DNA of 64,000 nucleotides from Odontocerum albicorne. Lineage: Eukaryota; Arthropoda; Insecta; Trichoptera; Odontoceridae. Positions 10,641-21,400 of this stretch are shown piece after piece; position 1 is the first letter of the stretch, and each line of letters begins with the position of its first letter. The position numbers were made by a program, and so were the translations under genes. Below the pieces are notes generated by a model. It was not told where the DNA came from. It saw only the letters and a program-made list of their open reading frames with translations, and did no database searches. Location: NCBI GenBank assembly GCA_949825065.1, contig OX463848.1, positions 39,353,380 through 39,417,379 of the forward strand, in the 5' to 3' direction.

Positions 10641-11022
10641 ATTCACAATTTAAGAGGATTTGTATAATACAATAATAATAATATGTTCCGAAATGAACGA
10701 AATCTCCGCAGATATCAGCAGCAGTCAGCCTGTTCTTGCGCAACATTTCGTGATGAACTATTGTTGAGTTTCGTTGAGGTCTGCACCCATGATCATCTGA
10801 TTCTTTGGAGTAGTTAATTGGCCGACCTCAGAGTATGGAAGTCAATAAAAGGTCACGCGTTTGTCAGTAGATTTGTATATTTGTTAGGTATTGTGTTTTC
10901 TGTTGTTTGATCAACACTTATTTGCCCACTCAATTCAAGTATCAAACAATGAGTTTAAACTAATGTATTTAGCATCTCCCATCATATCTCGAACCAGTCT
11001 CCATATGTCGAATGCATCCACT
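10641..11022. other. No gene seen
   Basis: It contains a short (aat)n run near 10,670. No repeat family recognised. Confidence 0.4.
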
Positions 11023-11808
11023 ATTTTTCTCATTTATTGGGAATCTTTTCCATCGTTGCCATTTGATCTACAATACTTTTCTCATTTATTGGGAATCTTT
11101 TCCATCGTTGCCATTTGATCTACAATACTGTTCTCATTTATTGGGAATATTTTCCATCGTTGCCATTTGATCTACAATACTTTTCTCATTTATTGGGAAT
11201 CTTTTCCATCGTTGCCATTTGATCTACAATACTGTTCTCATTTATTGGGAATATTTTCCATCGTTGCCATTTGATCTACAATACTTTTCTCATTTATTGG
11301 GAATCTTTTCCATCGTTGCCATTTGATCTACAATACTTTTCTCATTTATTGGGAATCTTTTCCATCGTTGCCATTTGATCTACAATACTGTTCTCATTTA
11401 TTGGGAATCTTTTCCATCGTTGCCTTTTGATCTACAATACTGTTCTCATTTATTGGGAATATTTTCCATCGTTGCCATTTGATCTACAATACTGTTCTCA
11501 TTTATTGGGAATCTTTTCCATCGTTGCCATTTGATCTACAATACTTTTCTCATTTATTGGGAATCTTTTCCATCGTTGCCATTTGATCTACAATACTGTT
11601 CTCATTTATTGGGAATCTTTTCCATCGTTGCCATTTGATCTACAATACTGTTCTCATTTATTGGGAATATTTTCCATCGTTGCCATTTGATCTACAATAC
11701 TTTTCTCATTTATTGGGAATCTTTTCTATCGTTGCCATTTGATCTACAATACTTTTCTCATTTATTAGGAATCTTTTCCATCGTTGCCATTTGATCTACA
11801 ATACTTTT
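11023..11808. repeat. 52-bp tandem array, 15 copies
   Basis: The unit contains catttattgggaat, ccatcgttgccatttg and atctacaatac, repeating every 52 bases for 15 copies. Two variable positions (ctT/Gttctc and aatC/Attt) alternate in adjacent units, giving a partial 104-bp higher-order pattern. 52 is not a multiple of three and no frame runs through it. Copies are nearly identical apart from these variants, so homogenisation is recent. Confidence 0.95.
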
Positions 11809-11924
11809 AGTTTTATTTTATGTTATGTTTGCAAGAATAAGTTGTACAATGTTTATATTAAATTTTGTTATTTTATCTCACAGATACGACACTTAACATT
11901 ATTTTGAAATACATACATACTTTC

Positions 11925-12400
11925 AAGCCATTTCCCTGACGGGGTAAGCATAGAGGAGAGAGTGTCAGAATTTCCAATCGCGACACACACACCTCATACT
12001 TTCTATAATTTATCTAACTTTTTACATTTCCTTCTTTCAAAATATACACTTATCCAACTATAATATTCTTAGTCTTTCACTAACGTTTGCACTATGTATT
12101 TGTTTTATAAGTCTTTCTTAATTAATTCGTTCTATATATCCAAGGAGTGTTATTTTCGTCTTACTCAATTCACCAGCCTTTACACATTCATACCTGATCA
12201 CATTCATACCTGATCACATTTATACCTGAAAACATTCATACCTGATTACATTCATACCTGATCACATTCATACCTGATCACATTCATATCTATTTACATT
12301 CATACCTGATCACTGAAATGCGTATTCTGTCATACATTATCCCCCCATGTATTTTTTACGGTACACAAATTTCTACAGTATGTTATATATGTTATTCGGT
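11925..12400 (-). mobile_element. RTE-1 LINE 3' half with expanded minisatellite
   Basis: Minus-strand RTE-1 landmarks appear in order: ccctgacggggtaagcatag, tttccttctttcaaaatata, tatgtatttgttttataagt and ccatgtattttttacggtac. The 16-bp minisatellite at 12,184-12,315 replaces the position where other copies have a single cattcat-ccta-atcac. Confidence 0.65.
12184..12315. repeat. 16-bp minisatellite (about 8 copies) inside RTE-1
   Basis: Unit acattcatacctgatc, imperfect. Other RTE-1 copies have only one related segment at this point (for example cattcatccctaatcac), so this looks like expansion of LINE sequence. Confidence 0.9.
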
Positions 12401-13009
12401 TCATTTCAGTGTTTTTCCAATTGTTTTGAAATTCGATATGTAATACGAAAAAAAATACACATTAAAAAAAGGTTAGTAAAAATATTTTAAGACCGTCTGA
12501 TTGAAATGCGGGTTCCATCAGATCTCCCGCAGGTTAGCTTTAGATTTACGATTTCTATTTATAGTCCCTAATTCTTGTCTTCCTCCCGTCTATCAGATGC
12601 CTTTCAACACACGAAATTAACCGAAACAGTTAAGGCAAACCGCCCAGTTTACTTAACCTAACGGGCTTAACCTTTTAACTCAATGGGAGACAACTCCTGA
12701 TGCCTTTCATCATCAGCTCGTTCCCGATTGAGCCCTGCAAGTCGTGACTTAACTCTAACGTTTCTCACGTGTCGGGCGAGAGATTCAGAACGATCCGATG
12801 CCGTTCTTCGAGCACGTTTAATATAATAGTCTTATTGTTTGTTGGATATTTATGTGTGAGAGATGCATGAAGTGTTATTATTGCTTGCGAGTTTTGGTGC
12901 AGCTGATGAATAGATGCCTAGCAAACGAAATAAATTTATATCTGTATTTGTTTATTTTTTAATAAAAAAAAGAGCTATTAGAAAAAAATCTTCTTACATA
13001 CGTACTTAA
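12401..13009. other. No gene seen
   Basis: Unique-looking sequence with moderately GC-rich patches (12,590-12,800). No ORF over 60 codons and no recognised repeat. Confidence 0.4.
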
Positions 13010-13226
13010 GACGACTTTCGTGGCCTAGTTGGCAAGACGCCTGTCTCCCAACCCGGAGGTTGTGAGTGCAAATCCCGCTGGAACCCAGATTAAAAAAAAA
13101 AATCAAACAAGTTTTCACTGAAAGCCTTTTGAACATTTTTCTGGTTGGCTGGAAGAGATTGCTACATGGGAATAACCCGCTAGGTTGTATTGTATACAAC
13201 GAAAGTGTTATATAATACATTAAATC
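13010..13226 (+). mobile_element. SINE-2, near full length
   Basis: The tRNA-like head has A-box-like tggcctagttggcaagacg and a decayed B box (gagtgcaaatcc), then ctggaacccagat, a short A-run, and the tail tctggttggctggaagagat ending aacgaaagtgttatataata. This is the reference copy used here. The head is a SINE head, not a functional tRNA: no acceptor stem pairs and a tail is fused. Confidence 0.8.
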
Positions 13227-13480
13227 ACGCCGTCGCCCTGTCAGAGAAGACAGAGTTCTAGACTTTTCTATCGCGATACACATATTTAGCCTCTTCTACA
13301 TCCATAAACCTTCTCATTCAGCTCTTACGATTTCTGTGACTTTTTATATTTCCTTCTTTCAAAATATACATTTAATCCAACCTTACTTTCGTTTGTCTTC
13401 CTCGACCACGCCGTCCTCTCATTTTTGTACTATATATTTGTCTTTTTTCATTCATTCGCTCCACGTTCCCAAACGATTAG
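13227..13480 (-). mobile_element. RTE-1 LINE 3' end
   Basis: It starts with the RTE-1 terminus (cacgccgtcgccctgtcaga) and continues through tttatatttccttctttcaa, tcttcctcgaccacgccgtc (the GRGR region) and ttttttcattcattcgctcc. Decayed frame. Confidence 0.65.
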
Positions 13481-13481
13481 C

Positions 13482-13800
13482 GAATGAATGAAGGTGATGA
13501 TGAGCATTAAGAAGGTTCGGTCACGTATAAAGCATGAATGACGCATATTTTCAATAATAATATATTCAAGAAGTAAAGAAGGTGCGGAATTGTTTTGATC
13601 TCGACTAAATTAATGAAATTGTGTAAAAAAAAAGTGAAAATGCTTTATAATAGGAGATATACAAGACGCGTGTTTAGATGTGACAGAAGCGAAAGATGTA
13701 TATCAGAATATGATGGAATAAATATCTGCCTATACTTATAGGGACATGTCATGATGGTGATTATGATGATGATGATAACAATATGTATAGACAATCAAAA
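13482..13800 (+). mobile_element. RTE-1 LINE 3' end, opposite orientation
   Basis: Plus-strand landmarks are gaatgaatgaagg, a gtcacg segment, gacagaagcgaaagatgtat and cttatagggacatgtcatga, ending in an ATG-rich simple repeat (13,755-13,780). It lies head to head with the previous copy. Confidence 0.6.
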
Positions 13801-13869
13801 TTCGTTTTGTTTATTCTATTTTTATAGGTAGAAGAGGTCTACAAGCAAATGCAATCTTCTACAGTTTCA

Positions 13870-14590
13870 ATCCTGGGGATTGTTTAGCAGCAAAGCTCTG
13901 CATCTCCTCCTCCACTCCGCTCGGTCTTCAACGAACCTCTTGAGCTATGTATAGGAGGTGCAGTCCATATCGTGACATATTTGCTCCAGATACTCTCGGC
14001 GAGGACGCCCACGGCCAATCGATCCCTCAATAAATACCTCCAGTATATTGTGCAGGAGATTTTCATATCGCAGCATATATCCCATCCTGTTGATGTCTTA
14101 CTGTTGATGTCTGTAACACGCATTCGTAGAAGCCTAGGTGTTACAGGCATCAACAGTAAGATGGAGGAGAGGCTATTGAGATAGTATAGGCACGTTGGAC
14201 GCAGAGCACCCGATCAGACTGTGAACCAGGCAATCTCCATGGATCTTCCTCGAATAACAACCAGAAGAAGACCAAAGAATTCATGGGTGGTGCAAAAAGA
14301 TAACCTGATGCAGAGGCACATCCTGGGGGACGTAATCCGGGACAGAATAGCATACAACCTGAGGACGAAGAGAGCTGACCCCAACAGTCTTCGCAGACAG
14401 TGAGTTGGGATGGAGCCAGGGGGAAGAGCATATGACCCATCCATTCTGCACGCCTTTCCGATATGGTGTTTGACAGGTGCCTGGTTTCTTCGATCCTGCT
14501 GAGAACCTCGTCATTTGTAATGTGGTCTCTCCAGGAAATCCTTAGGATTCGTCTATAGGTCCACATCTCGAAGGCCTCCAATATTTTTCA
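13870..14590 (-). pseudogene. RTE-3 LINE C-terminus, interrupted by RTE-2a
   Basis: The minus strand (14,580 to 14,443) reads MEAFEMWTYRRILRISW, then ITNDEVLSRIEETRHL and RRAEWMGHML. After the RTE-2a insertion (14,072 to 13,870) it continues RYENLLHNILEVFIEG, GRGRPRREYLEQICHDMD and FVEDRAEWRRRCRALL. This is the standard post-RT domain of insect endonuclease-RT LINEs. One stop after SYT. The two halves join in order across the insertion. Confidence 0.75.
14088..14427 (+). pseudogene. RTE-2a LINE C-terminus, 5'-inverted copy in RTE-3
   Basis: From 14,127 the frame reads RSLGVTGINSKMEERLLR, stop, then HVGRRAPDQTVNQAISMDL, SWVVQKDNLMQRH and ADPNSLRRQ, ending with the stop and gggggaag tail. Flanks gcatatatcccatcc (14073-14087) and gcatatgacccatcc (14428-14442) are a diverged target duplication. 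The first ~30 bases carry an inverted scrap of the same family (ctgttgatgtctgtaacac), as expected from twin priming. Confidence 0.75.
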
Positions 14591-14759
14591 ATAAACTCAA
14601 TATATGCTGTTATCAAATATTTAGGTTTAATATGAACGGTTTTGTATAACAGGCCACAGGCGGACGTTGTAACGTCATACCAAACATGATATATAGCGAG
14701 GGGAGAACGGAGGAAATTTAGAATCTTCAGTACCAGTGGAACGCGTGTTTCATAGTACC
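14591..14759. other. Unassigned
   Basis: AT-rich, with nothing recognised. Confidence 0.3.
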
Positions 14760-14900
14760 AAAGCTGATCACAAACCTGTGACCTAGTTGGTAAGACTTCT
14801 GACTTCCAATTCAGGGGTTTTGATAGCTCTGGTAGATGCACGTAACCAGAGATACCGTTATTCGCTTACTCGAAATTTGTTGTGTAATAAATGATTTATT
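14760..14900 (+). mobile_element. SINE-3 head fragment
   Basis: tgacctagttggtaagactt and ctgacttccaattcaggggt correspond to the tRNA-like head of SINE-3/SINE-2 heads at 45.2 and 45.4 kb. The body is lost. Confidence 0.45.
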
Positions 14901-15009
14901 TACTTATTTTTTTAAGATGTTCTAATTCATTTTAATTCTTTTTTTGCAGGTGAGTTTTCGAGATTTTTTTTTCGGAAAGAGCACAGTAGTTCACGTGAGT
15001 ACACTAATT
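14901..15009. other. Unassigned, AT-rich
   Basis: Poly-T-rich, no call. Confidence 0.3.
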
Positions 15010-15261
15010 CTCGATAAATTTCTAAAATTTTATATTTATTTTAAATAATAATAAAATAAATAAATATAGGTTTGTTGACAACAACATAGTATGTACATGT
15101 ATAAATACATTCCAAAATCGCACATGTATCTCAAGATAAATAACACAAAATACATTTAAAAAATAAGTTATCAAAAGGTCGGGAGCTCATCTTATAGCAT
15201 CCCCCCGGCCGAGATACACCCCACCAATGTAGAGTGAGCCCGGCCGCGAGGACATCGTATG

Positions 15262-15311
15262 TTTTTCAGCCCACACCCTTGCACAAGAAACCAAGGGTGT
15301 GGGCTGAAAAA
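15262..15311. repeat. Perfect 20-bp hairpin, 10-nt loop
   Basis: Arms 15262-15281 (tttttcagcccacacccttg) and 15292-15311 are exact complements; the loop is cacaagaaac. The GC-rich core makes it stable as RNA. It lies in the putative 3' UTR of JOC-5. Confidence 0.95.
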
Positions 15312-15690
15312 AAAAAGAAGAAAAAAACAGAAATTTAATAAATGGCAGAAAAAAAATAAGTTGACAAATACCACCTCAGGTTAACTGTCAGCAAAAAAAT
15401 GGGAAAAGTAGATAGGGGTTCAAATTTTATAAAAATAAAATAATAAATGGAAAATGGTATCGACACATCCAAACCACAATACAAAAGATGAAAATAAATG
15501 TGCAGTTATTTAAAAAATAATAAATAAATAAAATAATGCACACACAGCCAGCGAAAAGAGAAAAAAGAAAATAATGATCTAAATTACAAAAAAATTATTA
15601 ATAACTATTTAGAAGGTAACATTTCAGAGCATTTCTGAAGGTACAAGTCACCCTCTCTTTCAAGGGCAGAGGCAACTCATTCCAGCATTT

Positions 15691-15865
15691 GCTGGCTGAG
15701 TATGAGAAGGCAGAGTGTGAGATTTGCTGGCTGAGTATGAGAAGGCCAAGTGTGAAATTTGCTGGCTGAGTATGAGAATGCAGAGTGTGAGATTTGCTGG
15801 CTGAGTATGAGAAGGCAAAGTGTGAGATTTGCTGACTGAGTATGAGAAGGCAGAGTGTGAGATAA
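15691..15865. repeat. 35-bp tandem repeat, 5 copies, in JOC-5 coding region
   Basis: Unit gctggctgagtatgagaagg followed by cagagtgtgagattt, with starts at 15691, 15726, 15761, 15796 and 15831. The first copy overlaps the RT-derived SAFSYSAS block, so the array arose from LINE sequence. Confidence 0.95.
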
Positions 15866-15954
15866 TTTTATGATTTTTATAAATATGTTTATCTCTGTTT
15901 TAGCTCATATAAGTTTAATTTAATAGATAATCTTCGTATTAATTTTTTTTAAAC

Positions 15955-16345
15955 GTACATAGATTTACCTCTTTCTCATTATAATGCCAGATACTCGACA
16001 CAAGGCACGCATTTATTCTTCTCTTGTCATTCCCTTTAATGCCCAGGCTTCACTTTCTTACATCACTATTGGCACACTACAGTGCACAATAATTTTTTAA
16101 GGTTTTACAATTAATTTATTAGCAAAAATAGTACTTTTACCTATTACATGCAGCGATACACCTTTCAATATCTTTTTCTATTTTACCATCTCTCGAAAAC
16201 ATGATCCTTAAATAGTAAAATTCTTCAACTTTTAATATTTAATTGTTCACCTATATACTCGTATGTTTCAATAACTTATAGAATCACCCGTTTCAACAAT
16301 CGTGACTTTTGACGTATTAACATCAATTCTCAAATGTCACTATTT
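15955..16345 (-). pseudogene. RTE-type RT fragment
   Basis: Degenerate minus-strand translation keeps LRIDVNTSKVTIVETGD, then a KLKNFTI-GSC stretch and a NRKRY-like block. This corresponds to the NV.K(T/S)KVMV... and F.YLGS... motifs just after the catalytic YADD of RTE-type RTs. Several stops. Probably an internal piece of RTE-1 or RTE-4. Confidence 0.5.
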
Positions 16346-16984
16346 ATTCTTTTAACATTTACTTTAATGCAGAAAATTTTATGTTCGTAAAATCACACTG
16401 TAAAGTTTACAAGGGGAAGATTCATAAGATCTATTAAGAATATAATCTGGTTATGTTCTGTCCTGAAAGAGGATGCTGCTTGTCTTAATTAAATTTCCTT
16501 TCTCAGTCTTTGAAAGAACTCTTAACATCGTGGTGCAGCCTTTTAATATAGTTATAGTTCATTGCTTTATTATTAAATTAAATTCAGAATTGTAAAATAC
16601 TGCATTAAGTTTTTACGGCTAAAGGAAATGTTGTAAAAAAAAATTCAATAGTATGTCGGTTTTCACAAAGGTAAATAAAAAATATATTTAAATCAACGTC
16701 TTACTTTATTGGTGTTTTATGAGTTTTACTTTTTAAAGGGTTTGTTTACTGACAGTAAACTCTTTAACTAACAGATTAAAGTTTCTCGAAGGAAGACATT
16801 ATACGTTCAGTATATTTAGTTAACTTAATAATTATACAAATACTGAATTAATGATGTATTCATTACTAATAACTCGATTGAATTAAATTAGAAGTTTGAA
16901 ATTCTGTATTCTACAATACATTAAATAAGTTAAATTATCGTTATGGAATAATGTAAAATTCGAAATTAACATAACGTAACAATT
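16346..16984. other. No gene seen
   Basis: AT-rich. It contains one short palindrome, gtttactgacagtaaac (16744-16760). No recognised repeat. Confidence 0.4.
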
Positions 16985-17195
16985 TTCATAGACTAATTGG
17001 TAAGACTTTTGACTTTCTTCAGATTCTTCATGGTACCCGATAAAAATGCGTATTAATCTGGTAAAATAATTCGTCTGTCAACAATAAAAACAGGCGCTAG
17101 TCGTGTGTGAGTGTTGTTGATTATTAACGTGTTGGGAAGTATTGCTAACATGTGCGATGACGAAACGTGAGATTAATACCGACTTCAGTGACAAG
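16985..17195 (+). mobile_element. SINE-3 copy
   Basis: It shares actaattggtaagacttttg, ataattcgtctgtcaacaat, caggcgctagtcgtgtgtga and gttgggaagtattgctaaca with pieces at 22.9, 45.4 and 46.1 kb. The tRNA-like head has lost its B box. An RTE-2b copy inserted just downstream. Confidence 0.55.
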
Positions 17196-17212
17196 TCCAA
17201 TTTCCCAACTAC

Positions 17213-17472
17213 TTCTTCTTCTTCCTGGCACTGCCCCAACTCATTGCCTAGGTAGGCTGTTGGGGTCGGTTCTTCTCGTTCTCAGGCTGTATATCCTTCG
17301 GTTCTGGGTGTCGCTTTCATCTAGGCCGTTTCTCAGTAGGATTTTGAAGCATTGAGTCATTCAGGAGTTATTTAGTCTTTCTCTGGACGGCTGTCGAGGA
17401 AGATCCACAGACATTGCCTGATTTACCGTATGGTCTGGTGGTCTCTGTCTTTTGTGCTCGTACCAATTCCAT
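17213..17472 (-). pseudogene. RTE-2b LINE C-terminus
   Basis: Minus-strand RTE-2b end: the RTE-2b GRPKNSW-type region and a LRTR-like C-terminus, finishing gccaggaagaagaag. Flanked by a 17-bp target duplication with one mismatch, tccaatttcccaactac (17196-17212) and tccaatttcccgactac (17473-17489). Severe 5' truncation. Confidence 0.7.
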
Positions 17473-17489
17473 TCCAATTTCCCGACTAC

Positions 17490-17717
17490 GCTTTTCAAAA
17501 TGTCCTGATCACTAGTTTGGAAATACGAGTATTTAAGCGTACCATATAAACGAAAAACTTAGCTTTGAGTATTTCATCGATTCCAGGTGTAATTTATATT
17601 TAATAGTTAAATCAGTTTTATTACATAGATTTATAAATTTTGTTTAAAAAAATGTGATTTTAAACAAATTTGTGCCTGAAAGCTTTTTTTATATGCTTGC
17701 TTCAACTAAAGTCGATT
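17490..17717. other. Unassigned
   Basis: AT-rich, with no recognised feature. Confidence 0.3.
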
Positions 17718-18009
17718 CTTCTTCTCCCTAGCTCCATCCCAACTTATTGTCTGCGAAGACTGTCGGGGTCAGCTCTCCTCGTCCTCAGGTTGTATGCTCG
17801 TCTGTCCGGGACTACGTCCCCCAGGCCGTGCCTCTGCATCAGGTTATCTTTTTGCACCACCCACGAATTCTTTGACCTTCCTCTGGTTGTTATTCGAGGC
17901 AGATCCATGGAGATTGCCTGGTTCACAATGTGATCGGGTGCTCTGCGTCCAACGTGACCATACCATTTCAATCGCCTCTCCTCCATCTTGCTGTTGATAT
18001 CTGTAACAC
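17718..18009 (-). pseudogene. RTE-2a LINE C-terminus
   Basis: An open minus-strand frame (18,019 to 17,744) reads GVTDINSKMEERRLKWYGHV, then APDHIVNQAISMDLPR and GRSKNSWVVQKDNLMQRHG, ending DPDSLRRQ with a stop. The target duplication is ctaaagtcgatt / ctaaagtcaatt (17706-17717, 18010-18021). No frame damage in this piece, but the RT domain is absent. Confidence 0.8.
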
Positions 18010-18029
18010 CTAAAGTCAATTATATAGCA

Positions 18030-18370
18030 GATAATCACATTTACATGTGTAAACTTTAATCTTATGTATTGAGTAAGACGAAGAAGAGCTCTCTGAGATG
18101 GTTTCGGAAAATGGTTAAAATGAATGGAATAAACTAACAAAAACATATAAACTGTAAATGTTAGTAGAAGGTGTGGTAGAGGAAGATCAAAAAAGTATGT
18201 TTGGATCAAGTGAATGAAATTTTATAAGGGCACGTAGAAAATCAAAGAAATCGAAGACGCTATATGAGAAAGTTTATGGATGTAGATGAGGAGAAGGGTG
18301 TGCGCTAAGATAGGAATGTCTAGCTCTCTGACAGAGCATGTATATTTGAAATATTATGTGTGAATCTGAG
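18030..18370 (+). mobile_element. RTE-1 LINE 3' fragment
   Basis: Plus-strand landmarks are attgagtaagacgaagaaga, gaatggaataaactaacaaa, gtagaaggtgtggtagagga (GRGR) and atggatgtagatgaggagaa. Several stops. Confidence 0.65.
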
Positions 18371-19074
18371 AGATAAAAAACAAATCATTATTCTTTATAC
18401 AGCAAGAGTGCAATACAATACAATATCAAAATTAAATATTTAAAAAAAAATCTAATTGATTTTTGTTGCTCGCCTTCGTGTTGCACGAATTGCCCATTCT
18501 TAAAAAAAAAAAAAAAAAGAAAGAAAGAGTCAATTTCTAATTAAAATATTCGCCAATTCTCAAATGAAGTATACAAAATTTCACCACGTAATCAAATATA
18601 TATAAGTAATTTCTCTCATCTTTATATCGAGTCCAAATTACCAATACTTATTCTCAAATTGTGGTTCGCTTCATTCCGACATTTATTTTATTTATTTGCC
18701 AGTTTAATTAATATGAGGGCGTATCCGTTGAAATTGTGTAAGCTTTGGGTAATAATTGTCAGCTTCGATTTCACACAACATAAATCATTTGTATGGATAA
18801 CCGTTTAATCACATGTTGCTGATTTACATCGTGGAAAAAAATATAGTTACGTAGCAGGGTTGCCACAAATTGTACACTTTAAAATGGATGGAAATTTCTT
18901 TATAATTCGATTTCGATAGATTTTTATTTATTTTTTCAAAACAGCCTAAGCCCAATTAGATTGAAAAATACAAGAAAAGTTAACATTAAAAAAATTATAT
19001 AAAATAAAATATTATGTGTATTATATGCATAATATATATCATACACACAAACATACACATATATTCAAAGTCAC
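18371..19074. other. No gene seen
   Basis: It contains an A-run (18,502-18,519). Otherwise AT-rich unassigned DNA. Confidence 0.4.
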
Positions 19075-19545
19075 TTAAATACGTTGATGAGTGCTTTCTA
19101 ACGCGCTCAATGTTAGAAGATAATTTACTTTTGCTTTTGGTAATGTGATATGAAATATGTCAATATCCAAAGCAGTCCCGTTCAGAAAAGTTAAGGCTCT
19201 TCCAACAGGCATAGCGACTGGAAGACCCGTTCTTGCGTATGTTATTGAGAACAGTTCTTGCCAGTGCAGTCTAGTGTAATTGTTAGGAACGTTTAACGCT
19301 ATTCTTTGTAGTAATGCTGGACAGCTTACAACTCTTCGAACGAGTTTGACAACGTATACCAGGAGACGCAGATCTCTTCTTACGCTCAATGAGTTATACC
19401 CGAGCGTGCCCAGCAGAAACTGAGTAGGATTGAGCCATGGATAGACACCAAACTCACTCATATAGAGATATCGATAAGTTATACTTGTATACAATGAAAA
19501 AGTATTGCATAGCAATAAAATAGTATATTTTTTCTGCAATAACAG
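19075..19545 (-). pseudogene. JOC-3-related LINE C-terminus
   Basis: A minus-strand 154-codon frame contains LGYNSLSVRRDLRLLVYVVK, SCPALLQRIALNVPN and PVGRALTFLNG. Order and spacing parallel the C-terminus of the 36-kb RT (YRSLETRRQESIAIFLIKVF, CPAILEALSLYVPN, RGIEILNQLND), so it is the same or a sister family. Only the last ~120 residues are LINE-like; the first ~35 are probably not. Confidence 0.65.
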
Positions 19546-20559
19546 TTCAACTTTCTAGGAATAGTTCCTTGTTTCAATATTTTTGTGTGAATATTTACTA
19601 TGTACATGTATCACAATTTAGTTGACTTTTTTATAATGATAACTCCGAACGTCCTGAAAATTTTTAATGACCTGAATTTGATAAAACTATGTGGGATTTT
19701 TTTAAATCGGGAAACACGAATGTACCCAAAGTCACCTGATACAAAGCAATAATTCCATTCTTGATCTTAAGCATTTCTTTAGATCACTTTTAGATAGAAT
19801 TTCATAGAAATACTACATTTTACAGAGGGTCTCATGTCGTTACTTACGGTACTTAATACCCTTTTTACCTGGAGTCTCCGATACTATATTTCGTTAAAAA
19901 AATGTATCCATGTATTTATTTTTAACCGGCGTATAATGAAATATTTTCAATAGAATCACGTAATTCGTCCAAGAGAAATGGTCGAGTAACTATAGGGTAC
20001 CATAGAACGGGAAATGTATTTTCCTTTCACACGTAGACGAAATCTACCCGAATCTTGTGACCAGTGCCGTTTTGTCTTTTTTATTTACATTCATTTTGAC
20101 TAATATCAGTATTTCGATGAATTTTGTAAGTGAGAACCTAGTTTTTTTATTATTTATTTGGCGCTACTTTACATAAACGTACAAACTATTCTTACCAATC
20201 AAACATCAATTACACACATATTTTGCCGATTTTTGGTTGATAGTTTACAATGGTTTGAAGTTACACACAAATGGAAAAACAGGAAAATTTTGAGAAAAAA
20301 TTACTTGTTAAAAGCGTCGTATAAGAATCATAATTTAAAAAGAATAAAAATTTGATGAATAGAAAATGTACAAAATATATATTTTTAAGACCAAATTACT
20401 TGAGAAGTGAATAGATATGGTAGGAAAAATAGAATGGGGAATAGGGAAACACATTGGCGCCTACCCAAACAGGGTAAGGCGTTATGCTTTGTATATAAGC
20501 ATCGTCTAAAAACTTCTCAACCTGCTTGATGTTTTATTTGGTAAACACCAAACATATAC
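19546..20559. repeat. Low-copy dispersed sequence, no gene
   Basis: Parts recur around 50.3-51.4 kb: caactttctaggaatag, acaaagcaataattc with cttaagcatttctttag, and gacgaaatctacc with a gtgaccagtgcc-like stretch. The order is conserved, so this is an old repeat, perhaps LINE-derived. It has a 65-codon ORF without a domain. Confidence 0.4.
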
Positions 20560-20945
20560 ACCATCGCGCAGATTCCTTGTTGGAGTAGGCAGAGCTGACA
20601 GAGCGCTACACTTTCCTATTTCGACACATATATTGCCTCTCGATTCTTACACTTTTTCACATACAGCTCCGACAATTTCCCTTGTTATCCTGACATTTGT
20701 TTTGTAAGTCTTTCTTCTTTTATTCGTTCCACGTGCCCAAACCATTTCGAAGTGTTCTTCATCTTACTGAACACATCATATTTCAGTTCACCCCATGTAT
20801 TTTTCTCAGTGCACGCATTTCTACACCATTTATTTGGCACCTTCACGCTTCCCTCCCATACATCAAAATTGGTTTGAAAATACTGGTTTGGTCTATCATC
20901 TAAGCAGATTTCGATACTGTTTAGTTCAATTATATATGCTTTAGT
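20560..20945 (-). mobile_element. RTE-1 LINE 3' half
   Basis: Minus-strand landmarks are ttggagtaggcagagctgac, attcgttccacgtgcccaaa, ttcatcttactgaacacatc and gtatttttctcagtgcacgc. The GRGR block is deleted. Frame broken. Confidence 0.65.
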
Positions 20946-21239
20946 GTCCTATTAACTTTGTTTCCTATCGCTACAAGTCGTTTAATTATTCAGTTTAAAT
21001 GTTTTTTTTTCGATATTCAATTGCTTGGGGCTCGTAGACTAACCCTTCAATCTTGTACTTCTTTATAAATTCCTGAATGGTCTTGTGAACTCACCTGAGA
21101 CGTATTGATTGAAGTGTCCCCTCTCGCTCTCTTAAAATATCTGCTTTGTTCAGCCTTGTTACATTTAGAAGTAACATCGGTTTCTTTGACCCAGTAGTAA
21201 GAATGTGCCCATAGTACATGCGGTAGCTGACTCGAATGT
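20946..21239. other. Unassigned
   Basis: No recognised feature. Confidence 0.3.
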
Positions 21240-21400
21240 GTATATATTTGTAATTTGTTTTATCAAACACTGTTTATTCCACTTTTCGTAACGGTATAAA
21301 CCTTACCGGTTTCAAGGCTTTCACCCATCTTCAGGGGAGCACAAATAAGACTGAATTCTGTTCGAACTGGTACCGATATACACGCTTTTAACCGTTGGGG
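21240..21400. repeat. Foldback-type repeat, partial copy
   Basis: tcaaacactgtttattccac, acggtataaaccttaccggt and aggggagcacaaataagact match the element at 47,075-47,225. The right arm is missing here. Confidence 0.5.

Larger units (their letters stand above)
15010..15870 (-). pseudogene. JOC-5: LINE RT C-terminus with long 3' UTR
   Basis: The minus strand from about 15,725 to 15,600 reads HSAFSYSASKCWNELP, then LKERVTCTFRNALKCYLL, and stops. This is the classic last block of jockey/CR1-type RTs (A...WN.LP, then F...LK..L). Downstream is a ~590-bp 3' UTR with a perfect hairpin (15,262-15,311), ending in an AT-rich simple repeat near 15,020-15,060. A 35-bp tandem repeat expands the coding block at its 5' edge. 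Confidence 0.65.

Noticed and set aside
10891..11118. 75-codon ORF entering the 52-bp array
   Set aside because: The unit length is not a multiple of three and the frame ends after two units.
11023..11808. Regularly spaced repeats resembling a CRISPR array
   Set aside because: Units are contiguous with no unique spacers, the context is eukaryotic and there are no cas genes.
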